From Verrucomicrobiales bacterium (lineage in GTDB: Bacteria; Verrucomicrobiota; Verrucomicrobiia; Limisphaerales; UBA9464): a stretch of DNA of 9,836 nucleotides. The notes beneath the pieces are model-generated. The model made no database searches and was not told the origin of the DNA. It was given only the letters and a program-made list of their open reading frames with translations. The stretch's first letter is position 1; each line of letters starts with the position of its first letter. The DNA is taken from assembly GCA_003445095.1 (NCBI GenBank), contig DLVS01000412.1, forward strand, positions 3,578-13,413, written 5' to 3'. Shown here in pieces: positions 1 through 6,436 of this stretch. Position numbers and translations under genes: made by a program.

Positions 1-2
1 GT

Positions 3-2111
3 TGGGCTCACTTGGTGATACTTTTCGCGGCTTGTTTCGCTGTCCCAGCCGCGGATCCCCAGAGCATCGCGCGTATTTGGGATGAACGAGCCCTCGCGGC
101 CATACGAGCCGACACACCGCATCCGCCCGGGCAAGCGCGAAATCTCTTCAGCTTTTCCGTGTGCATGTATGACGCGTGGTCGGGCTATGACACCAATTCG
201 TCGGTCGGATATATTTACCACACCAAACATACCGCATCTGACGTCGAAGCCGCCCGGCGCGAAGCCATCAGTTATGCCGTTTTTCGAATGATGAAGGAGC
301 GCCACGCGTTTTCTCGAACCGCTGCGAACACGCTTGCCGCCGATGATGCGCTGATGACGTCCTTGGGGTATGATATTAACAATAACACGCGTGATACTTC
401 CACTCCGGCTGGTGTCGGGAACACCATCTATGATGTCGTTTCGCAGTGGTTCAGTAATGATGGTTCGCGGGGGGCCAATGGGACTCCCTACCCAATCAAG
501 GACCCGCCCATCGCTTACCCGGATTATCCAGTCAGCGAGGGGGGCTATGTCTTCCTCAATCCACCGTTAGCCGTGACTTTGCCTGGAATCAACGATGGGA
601 ATGGCAACACCGTCGTTGACATTAATCGATGGCAACGGCTGCAGATCGTCAATGCCGTGGATCAAAACGGGTTTCCTCAGGGCCCTATTCAGCCCTATCT
701 TGGGGCCCAATGGCTTCGGGTGCGACCTTACGAACTGGCGCGCATTGATCCGACTCTGCCCTGGATCGATCCCGGACCTCCTCCGTTCTACGGTGGGGCG
801 ACCCACGACCAATTTGTGAGAGAAGTCGTGGCCGTCATCACGGCGAGCAGCCAATTAACTTCGGATGACGGAGTTACTATCGACATTTCTCCCGCGGTTT
901 ATGGAAATAACGATCTTGAATTCGGTGGCCACTATGGAGACGGCAGCCTCGACATCTATAACGGAACGGGGCATTCGGTTAACCCGGTTACCGGCCTTCC
1001 GTACGCCCCGAACGTAGTCAAGCGGGGCGACTATGCTCGGGCGCTCTCCGAGTTCTGGGCCGACGGCCCGAACTCAGAAACGCCTCCGGGGCATTGGAAC
1101 GTGGTCGCCAATGATGTCTCCGATCGGCTGACTGAAAAAAGGATCGGCGGCACCGGTCCGGTGGTCGACGACTTGGAATGGGACGTTAAAATCTATTTTG
1201 CGGTAAACGCGGCGGTTCATGAGGCCGGCTGCGCGTGCTGGGCCGTCAAGCGCTACTATGATGCCTGGCGTCCCCTCAGCGCTGTCCGCTACCTGGGTGG
1301 GCTTGGGCAATCAAGCAGTCCCGGTCTTCAGTCGTATAACGTCAATGGACTCCCGCTAATTCCGAACCTGATCGAATTGGTAACGGCGAGTACCGCGGCC
1401 CAGGGTGGGCGCCATGCGGGCTTAACTCCAGGCAAGGTCGCGGTGTTGTGTTGGCCTGGTGAAACGCCTCAGCGGACACAGGCCAATGGCGTTCGCTTCG
1501 TGCATGCGGACTCCTGGATGACGTATCAACGAACCAATTTCGTGACGCCGGCATTTCCCGGATATATCTCCGGACACAGCACGTTTAGCCGTTCCGCCGC
1601 CGAAGTCCTCGCTGCGATTACCGGCTCCAAGTTTTTCCCGGGCGGCCTTGGCACCTATACGATCACCAATCTTATCAATGAGAAAGGCCCCTCGGAACCG
1701 GTGAACCTCCGTTATGCCACCTATTACGACGCCGCCGACGGCGCCGGACTCTCCCGAATCTACGGCGGGATTCATCCTCCCGCGGACAACTATGGCGGGC
1801 GTCGAGTGGGGGAGATGACCGGAAAGGGCACCTGGGAAACGGCGCGTAAGTATTTTGACGGCTCAATCATCCAGTCTCCCATCAACCTTGCTTTTGAGCA
1901 ACTTGGGCCCGGGCGAGACAGTCTGCGCCATAACACCATTCGAGGTATGTACTATAAAATGCAAACTGCCCCGAACCTAAATCAGCCTTTTACCGATGTT
2001 ACCGGTGTGCCAGTTCTGGCGGTTGACTCTTCATTGGCGGTGACCAATACCGCAGCCGGCTCCGACACGCTCTACCGGGCAGTCCGCAGTCTGACCTCGG
2101 ACTTCCCATAA
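3..2111 (+). CDS. Vanadium-dependent haloperoxidase-like secreted protein (5' partial)
   Basis: Predicted member of the vanadium haloperoxidase/PAP2 acid phosphatase superfamily; such enzymes use vanadate and H2O2 to oxidise halides. Numbering from the TTG at 12, the full vanadate site is visible: K413 and R420 in VKRYYDAWRP, S520-G521-H522 in GYISGHSTF, and R582 and H588 in SRIYGGIHPPADN. The K-x6-R and R-x5-H spacings equal those of Curvularia chloroperoxidase (K353/R360, R490/H496). The frame is open to the window edge, and the residues from the TTG lack the charged start of a signal peptide. The true start is therefore probably upstream, with cleavage near AVPAA|D and export likely. An FAAC stretch is a poor lipobox. 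The last ~65 residues (YYKMQTAPNLNQPFTDV ... LYRAVRS) form a separate tail module typical of Verrucomicrobia exported proteins. Family call is strong; halide preference, or phosphatase activity instead, cannot be read from sequence. Confidence 0.88.
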   Translation, partial: WAHLVILFAACFAVPAADPQSIARIWDERALAAIRADTPHPPGQARNLFSFSVCMYDAWSGYDTNSSVGYIYHTKHTASDVEAARREAISYAVFRMMKERHAFSRTAANTLAADDALMTSLGYDINNNTRDTSTPAGVGNTIYDVVSQWFSNDGSRGANGTPYPIKDPPIAYPDYPVSEGGYVFLNPPLAVTLPGINDGNGNTVVDINRWQRLQIVNAVDQNGFPQGPIQPYLGAQWLRVRPYELARIDPTLPWIDPGPPPFYGGATHDQFVREVVAVITASSQLTSDDGVTIDISPAVYGNNDLEFGGHYGDGSLDIYNGTGHSVNPVTGLPYAPNVVKRGDYARALSEFWADGPNSETPPGHWNVVANDVSDRLTEKRIGGTGPVVDDLEWDVKIYFAVNAAVHEAGCACWAVKRYYDAWRPLSAVRYLGGLGQSSSPGLQSYNVNGLPLIPNLIELVTASTAAQGGRHAGLTPGKVAVLCWPGETPQRTQANGVRFVHADSWMTYQRTNFVTPAFPGYISGHSTFSRSAAEVLAAITGSKFFPGGLGTYTITNLINEKGPSEPVNLRYATYYDAADGAGLSRIYGGIHPPADNYGGRRVGEMTGKGTWETARKYFDGSIIQSPINLAFEQLGPGRDSLRHNTIRGMYYKMQTAPNLNQPFTDVTGVPVLAVDSSLAVTNTAAGSDTLYRAVRSLTSDFP

Positions 2112-2154
2112 TCGGGCGGGAAGGAGCGGTCACTGATGGTCCGTTCAGTCCTGT

Positions 2155-2191
2155 CGAATCGGTGCCTAACCGACTCGCACGGCCAGTTTTT
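2155..2191 (+). terminator. Candidate terminator after the haloperoxidase gene
   Basis: An inverted repeat pairs CGAaTCGGT (2155-2163) with ACCGAcTCG (2169-2177): eight base pairs, one A/C mismatch and a 5-nt loop. A T5 run follows at 2187-2191, but nine bases separate it from the stem, which is long for an intrinsic terminator. A weaker ACTGA/TCAGT repeat lies at 2132-2149. Confidence 0.35.
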
Positions 2192-2229
2192 GATGTTGTC
2201 GCACTGGAAGACATGGTTGGCTAATCACA

Positions 2230-2760
2230 ATGAAGCTGTCGGAACTTCACTTGGGCATGGCGGTGACGCACCCGCAGTATGGACTGGGCACGGTTAAGGC
2301 GATCAGCGAGCACGCTGCGGAAATCCTGTTTAACGATTCACGGCGTCCGGTCGATCCCGAGGCCAGTCATCTCGTGCCGGCCGAATCTCACGCCAACCTT
2401 ACCGCGCTGAGTTTGCCGCTGAGTCAATTGATCGAGCAAACGGTGGCGGCGGTCGCGGATCGGCTGGGACTCGAAAAGCCCGAGTCGAATGTCGGAGAAT
2501 TGGCGCCGCGTTGGCGGGGCGGACGCCTGGTCTTGCATCCGCACGATCCAGGTTTGGCGAGTAAGGAGATCGAACTGGAAGTCTTCTTCCACAAGATCGT
2601 GATGGTCCGGAATAACCTCCGTGTTTTGGAACAAAAGATTAACGCGAGCGAAACGCTGACCAGCGCCGAGAAGTTCGATTGGCAACAATATGTTACCCGC
2701 TGTTACGGCTCGTTAACCACGTTTAACCTGCTGTTTAAGGACAAAGAGGCCCAATTCTGA
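2230..2760 (+). CDS. Conserved hypothetical protein, DUF3553/CarD-like N-terminus
   Basis: A 176-residue cytoplasmic protein with no signal peptide or membrane segment. Residues ~5-50 (LHLGMAVTHPQYGLGTVKAI) resemble the short beta-barrel of DUF3553/CarD-N/UvrD-tail proteins ('G..V.HP.yG.GtV..i'), a module that often binds nucleic acid or RNA polymerase. Residues ~95-170 are a different block (WRGGRLVLHP, KEIELEVFFHKIVMVRNN, LRVLEQKIN, YVTRCYGSLTTFNLLF) that I recall from uncharacterised Verrucomicrobia and Planctomycetes proteins. The middle (~55-90) looks like a helical linker. ATG start at 2230 is supported by the conserved N-terminus; no Shine-Dalgarno sequence is close enough (GGAAG lies 19 bases upstream). 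It is convergent with recF across a hairpin-rich gap. Function unknown; the domain assignment is a resemblance, not a database hit. Confidence 0.8.
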   Translation: MKLSELHLGMAVTHPQYGLGTVKAISEHAAEILFNDSRRPVDPEASHLVPAESHANLTALSLPLSQLIEQTVAAVADRLGLEKPESNVGELAPRWRGGRLVLHPHDPGLASKEIELEVFFHKIVMVRNNLRVLEQKINASETLTSAEKFDWQQYVTRCYGSLTTFNLLFKDKEAQF

Positions 2761-2770
2761 CTGCGCGGAT

Positions 2771-2785
2771 TCCACGGGAAGTGGA
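2771..2785. repeat. Small hairpin TCCAC-GGGAA-GTGGA
   Basis: Perfect 5-bp inverted repeat with a 5-nt loop, ten bases after the stop of the upstream plus-strand gene. It is the first of three adjacent hairpins in the convergent gap before recF. Confidence 0.55.
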
Positions 2786-2786
2786 G

Positions 2787-2820
2787 AGACGCCGCACCTC
2801 TGGCGTGGTCTGCGGCGTCT
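2787..2820. terminator. 10-bp perfect stem between convergent genes, candidate bidirectional terminator
   Basis: AGACGCCGCA (2787-2796) pairs perfectly with TGCGGCGTCT (2811-2820) across a 14-nt loop. Its place between two convergent genes (the 2230-2760 gene and recF) suits a shared terminator. No T-run follows the stem on either strand, so intrinsic termination is not shown; a factor-dependent stop or RNA end protection is equally possible. Confidence 0.45.
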
Positions 2821-2829
2821 GGGCGGAAG

Positions 2830-2876
2830 CCCTGGGAAGCAGGGTCGAAGGATCGGAACCACGGACAAAATCCGAT
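2830..2876. repeat. Two further inverted repeats in the recF 3' gap
   Basis: CCCTG (2830-2834) pairs with CAGGG (2840-2844) around loop GGAAG. ATCGGA (2852-2857) pairs with TCCGAT (2871-2876) around a 13-nt loop. The stretch 2856-2890 also holds 'CCACGGAC', 'ATCCGATG' and 'ACACGGATG', which look like decayed units of an ACGGAT-type short repeat that I associate with intergenic DNA in this phylum. Confidence 0.45.
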
Positions 2877-2905
2877 GAACACGGATGACGAACCATCAAA
2901 AGCCT

Positions 2906-4000
2906 TCACCCGGGGAGCGTGTTCGGGATCGATTGCAGGTCGCCCTTAGTTACTTCCCAGCGGACTAATTCTCGTCCGAGATCCTTCGGCCAGTTCTCAG
3001 CGGTGCAGGTCATGAACACTTGGCCCCCGGCCTGATGCGCTTCGTTGAGTAGTGGCAGAAAGCCGGCCCGGCGCGAGGAATCGAGTTCGCCCATGACGTC
3101 ATCAATCAATAACAGCGGCGGCGAACCATGCACGCCGCTCAGGAATTCGGCCTGGGCCATTTTGAGCGCGATGGCCAAGGTGCGCTTCTGTCCTTCACTC
3201 GTGAACGGTCCGGCCGGCCGGCCATTCACGGTGAACGAAACGTCATCGCGATGCGGCCCGACTAGAGTGGTTCTATAAGTGCGTTCCCGGGTTCGGCTCG
3301 CTGCCAGAGCAACGCCGAAATCGCCTCGGATCGTTGGCAGATAATCCAGAGACAGCTCATCGACACCGGCCGATACTCGCTGGAATGCCTGCTGGGCCAG
3401 CGGCGCGATTCGGGGCATGAGCTCTAAACGTGCCGCGATGAGTTCTTGTCCGACGCGGATCAATTCCGTGGAGAAGCCGGCCAATTGTTCCTCGTCCAAT
3501 TGAGGTCGCTTGAGCAAGGCATTGCGGGCTTTCAGGGCGCGAGTGTAGCGCAGCAGCAGCGTGAGATAGTTGGGGCGGCTTTGGGTCAGCAGCAGGTCGA
3601 GAAATCGCCGCCGGCCTCGCGACGTTCCCTTCACGAGCTGGACATCGTCAGTACAGAAAACGACGGCGCGCAGAGTCCCTAAGTAATCGCTGAGGCGCTT
3701 AACCGGCGTTCCGTTGAGGGACAGGCTTCGCTCTCGGGCCGACCAATAGATCTTGATCGACGAGCGCCCCTGGCCTTCGACGGTGGCGCCCACAAAGTAG
3801 CCTTTTGCCTGTTCGCGAACTAACTGAGCCCCACCGGCGCCGCGGAACGATCGCAGAGTCGCCAGGAGGTAGATCGCCTCGAGCAGGTTGGTCTTTCCTT
3901 GAGCATTGGCGCCCAGAAGCAGGTGGAAGCCGGGTGAGAATGTGGCGTCCAGGCGGGCGTAATTGCGGAAGTCGCGAAGTCGAAGTTGCGCCAGGTGCAC
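2906..4000 (-). CDS. recF: DNA replication/repair protein RecF
   Basis: RecF is an SMC-like ATPase of the RecFOR pathway that helps load RecA at single-strand gaps. Numbering from the GTG at 4000 gives 364 residues, close to E. coli (357). The N-terminus reads MHLAQLRLRDFRNY. Walker A is GANAQGKTN (30-38) with K36 at the same number as E. coli RecF. The ABC-type signature is SEGQKRTLAIALKMAQ (from 268), and Walker B is LLLIDD (D300, D301). An in-frame TTG at 4021 would add seven residues with no family support, so GTG is preferred. Neither start has a clear Shine-Dalgarno sequence. The gene stands alone, divergent from a secreted protease, and not in the dnaA-dnaN-recF-gyrB cluster found in many bacteria. 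All key ATPase motifs are intact, so it should be functional. Confidence 0.95.
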   Translation of the reverse strand: MHLAQLRLRDFRNYARLDATFSPGFHLLLGANAQGKTNLLEAIYLLATLRSFRGAGGAQLVREQAKGYFVGATVEGQGRSSIKIYWSARERSLSLNGTPVKRLSDYLGTLRAVVFCTDDVQLVKGTSRGRRRFLDLLLTQSRPNYLTLLLRYTRALKARNALLKRPQLDEEQLAGFSTELIRVGQELIAARLELMPRIAPLAQQAFQRVSAGVDELSLDYLPTIRGDFGVALAASRTRERTYRTTLVGPHRDDVSFTVNGRPAGPFTSEGQKRTLAIALKMAQAEFLSGVHGSPPLLLIDDVMGELDSSRRAGFLPLLNEAHQAGGQVFMTCTAENWPKDLGRELVRWEVTKGDLQSIPNTLPG

Positions 4001-4076
4001 GGGCCAACCATGCGAAACCAAACCGAGACTGCAAAGGTTCGTGGCAATCGGTCGCGGACCTGCTTTGTTTTCGCTG
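4001..4076. promoter_or_regulatory. Divergent start region, recF / S8 protease
   Basis: With the preferred starts (GTG 4000 on minus, GTG 4077 on plus) only 76 bases separate two divergent genes, so both promoters must lie here or inside the coding ends. I see no convincing -35/-10 pair on either strand, and no operator-like repeat. Confidence 0.3.
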
Positions 4077-6335
4077 GTGAATGATCGCGCGCGACTGCTG
4101 CTGATAGCCGTGGTGGGACTGCTGACGGCCGTCGCCCAGGCAGAGCGCGTCGAATTCCGTTCGCCCCGGTGGGTGACCTATCAGTTGGAAACCAACGCTC
4201 CCGCCGCACTCCGGGTCGCGCCACGCTGGTTTCCGGCCCGTCGAGTCGACACCGGACGCCAGGTCGAATTCGGACGACGCGTGGTGGTGCAATGCGGGTC
4301 CAACATTCCTCCGTTGTTTCGGCGCCTCGTGCCGGGACTGCGAATCCAGCGGCGAGCGGACGAACGAACTTGGGTGCTCGGCGCCGCTAGCCCGCAGGAG
4401 GCGATCAGGGCCGCGGAGCTTCTGTCGCAAACTCCCGGAATCGAATCGGCCGCACCGACAACTCGGCGTCGCGTTCGACCTCACTTCTCTTTGGCTCCGT
4501 CTCCCAATGACCCGTATTTCTTAAGACAGTACTCGCTCTCAACTGACGACCCAGACTCGTCGTTTTTGCCGGTCGCGGCGGATTTGAATCTACGCGAGGC
4601 ATGGTGTTATGCCCACGGCGAAGGGGTTATCGTCGGGGTGGGCGATGATGGGATCGAAGGCACGCACCCAGATTTGGCCGCCAATTTCGCGGGGCCGAAC
4701 TACAATTTCCTGACCGACACTCCAGGCGGCGACCCAGCCGACCGAACCTTATTCCACGGTACCGCGGTTGCGGGGTTGATTGCGGCGGTGGGCGACAATC
4801 ACCTCGGACTCAGCGGAGTGGCGCCGAAGGCTAAGTTGGCCAGTTGGGTCATCTTTGACCAGACCGACACCAACGAGCCGGATGATGCAGGATTTGCTGC
4901 GATGTTCGGAACTGCCAACCAAGCCGTGGGTGTTCAAAATCATTCCTGGGGTAATGCCGATACCTCTTTCGTTCAGGTCAGTTTGCTTGAGAACCTCGCG
5001 GTGGAAAAAGCGGTGACCGAAGGCCGCGCTGGCCGTGGAGTGGTCATTGTTCGATCGGCCGGCAATACTCGCCAATCGTTTGTGGGCGCACCCGTTGGCG
5101 ATGCCAATCTCGATGGTTATGCGAATGATCCGCGCCAGATCGCGGTCGCCGCGGTCCGAACCGATGGACGCGTGACCAGTTACAGCACGCCCGGATCTTG
5201 TGTTTTGGTGGCGGCGCCCGGAGGGGATTATCGGGGCGGCTATCCCGGATTAATCACGACGGATCGCACGGGATTCGATGGTCTCAACGCGGTAAGGGAT
5301 CCTCTCGACCCGACCTCGTTTGATTACTTGGTGGGTTCCCGGCTGTTCGTCGGCACTTCGGCCGCCGCGCCGTTAGTTTCGGGTCTGGCTGCCCTGATTG
5401 TTTCTGCCCGACCGGAGCTCCATTGGTTCGAGGTGCAACAGATCATCGCATTGGCCGCGCGCCACGTGAATCTGACGGACGGGGAAATTCAAGCCAATGG
5501 CGCGGGGCTCCGAGTTAGTCCCAATGTCGGCTTCGGAGTTCCTGATGCTGGAGTAGCGCTCCGATTGGCGTTGGGTTGGCGGCTGCAGCCGCTGCCCCAG
5601 GAAGTTCGCTCCGTTCTCGCGGGACCCCGCGTGATTCCCGATCAGACACCCGAGGGAACGTTGAGTCCGTTGGGGCTAGAATTTCCGATCGACCAGGCGC
5701 TGGTCGTCCAACATGTGCGACTCAAAGTGCTTTGGTCGCATCCGAGCGGCCAAGAGCTTCGCGTGGATCTTATTTCGCCGGCAGGGACGCGCAGTTCGCT
5801 GTTACGCACTGGCACGGCTGACGAGCCAGTCCCGGACGAGTGGACTTTTTCCTCGGCGGGTCACCTCGGCGAGACCAGTCGAGGTGTTTGGAAGGCTGAA
5901 TTTACTGATACTCGCAGCGGGCAATCGGGCCAGGTCGGGGAAGTTACTTTAATTCTCGACGGCCGCCCCACTGCCGATTCGGACAACGACGGGCTCGACG
6001 ACGACTGGGAGAGTCAGTGGTTCGGTTCGCTCGACGGCGACCCAAGAGACGATCCCGACGGCGACGGCTGGAACAATGCGGCGGAACAGATGGCGGGCCG
6101 CGATCCTACTCGGCCGGACGAGGACTTTTCCGTGAGCCTGGGCACGCTGGATAGTCAACGCTTGCGTCTTTCGTGGCCGAGCAATGCCGGACAGCAATTT
6201 GAAGTCTGGGGTGCTCGGTCTATCGGTGGACCGTTCACGTTGCTAACGAACGTTCCGAGCCGATTTCCAGAATCCGGTTGGATGTTGCCCCCCCTTTCCG
6301 ATTCCCAGGTATTCACGGTGCGCCGAGTCCCGTGA
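4077..6335 (+). CDS. Secreted kexin/furin-like S8 serine protease with P-domain
   Basis: Numbered from the GTG at 4077 (752 residues). A signal peptide is clear: NDRARLLLIAVVGLLTAVAQA, cut before E. An N-terminal propeptide (~23-140) ends near TRRRVR (129-134), a basic site suited to self-processing. The S8 catalytic domain (~150-500) has Asp190 (GVGDDGIEGTHPDL), His227 (FHGTAVAGLIAA), oxyanion Asn330 (VRSAGNT) and Ser428 (VGTSAAAPLVSGLAALI). The DDG around Asp190, 'HSWG' and 'DGYANDPRQIAVAAV' match kexin/furin more than subtilisin. A P-domain follows (513-629: HPSGQELRVDLISPAGT ... GVWKAEF), as in proprotein convertases. Next come Asp-rich calcium-binding repeats (DSDNDGLDDDWE from 634; DPDGDGWNN from 660) and the ~60-residue tail module also seen in the haloperoxidase. 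The frame stays open to 3963, but earlier starts overlap recF and lack a signal peptide; TTG 4065 is an alternative. Substrate unknown. Confidence 0.92.
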   Translation: MNDRARLLLIAVVGLLTAVAQAERVEFRSPRWVTYQLETNAPAALRVAPRWFPARRVDTGRQVEFGRRVVVQCGSNIPPLFRRLVPGLRIQRRADERTWVLGAASPQEAIRAAELLSQTPGIESAAPTTRRRVRPHFSLAPSPNDPYFLRQYSLSTDDPDSSFLPVAADLNLREAWCYAHGEGVIVGVGDDGIEGTHPDLAANFAGPNYNFLTDTPGGDPADRTLFHGTAVAGLIAAVGDNHLGLSGVAPKAKLASWVIFDQTDTNEPDDAGFAAMFGTANQAVGVQNHSWGNADTSFVQVSLLENLAVEKAVTEGRAGRGVVIVRSAGNTRQSFVGAPVGDANLDGYANDPRQIAVAAVRTDGRVTSYSTPGSCVLVAAPGGDYRGGYPGLITTDRTGFDGLNAVRDPLDPTSFDYLVGSRLFVGTSAAAPLVSGLAALIVSARPELHWFEVQQIIALAARHVNLTDGEIQANGAGLRVSPNVGFGVPDAGVALRLALGWRLQPLPQEVRSVLAGPRVIPDQTPEGTLSPLGLEFPIDQALVVQHVRLKVLWSHPSGQELRVDLISPAGTRSSLLRTGTADEPVPDEWTFSSAGHLGETSRGVWKAEFTDTRSGQSGQVGEVTLILDGRPTADSDNDGLDDDWESQWFGSLDGDPRDDPDGDGWNNAAEQMAGRDPTRPDEDFSVSLGTLDSQRLRLSWPSNAGQQFEVWGARSIGGPFTLLTNVPSRFPESGWMLPPLSDSQVFTVRRVP

Positions 6336-6379
6336 CTCCGCCTCGTCCAAGTCCATTCGCTGCTGACGGAGAAGGTTGA

Positions 6380-6432
6380 TTCGAGCGATTCGAACACTTC
6401 GGTTTCGCGGCCTGATGTCCGCTGTGGCGGAC
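6380..6432. terminator. Hairpins in the protease/adh convergent gap
   Basis: GTCCGC-TGTG-GCGGAC (6417-6432) is a perfect 6-bp stem with a 4-nt loop, ending five bases before the stop of the minus-strand dehydrogenase. A weaker TTCGA/TCGAA stem lies at 6380-6394. Neither has a T-run, so termination is a positional inference. Nothing else is visible in 6336-6436. Confidence 0.35.
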
Positions 6433-6436
6433 CCGC

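Noticed and set aside
4001..4021. TTG start of RecF at 4021
   Set aside because: It adds seven residues not seen in RecF; GTG 4000 puts the Walker A Lys at residue 36, as in E. coli.
3963..4076. Longer N-terminus for the S8 protease from ATG 3963
   Set aside because: It would overlap the start of recF and precede the signal peptide with an Arg/Cys-rich stretch unlike a leader; GTG 4077 gives a normal signal peptide.
3699..4484. Minus-strand 261-residue frame across recF and the protease start
   Set aside because: It overlaps two well-supported genes in other frames, is rich in Arg/Pro/Ser as frame shadows of GC-rich DNA are, and matches no family I know.
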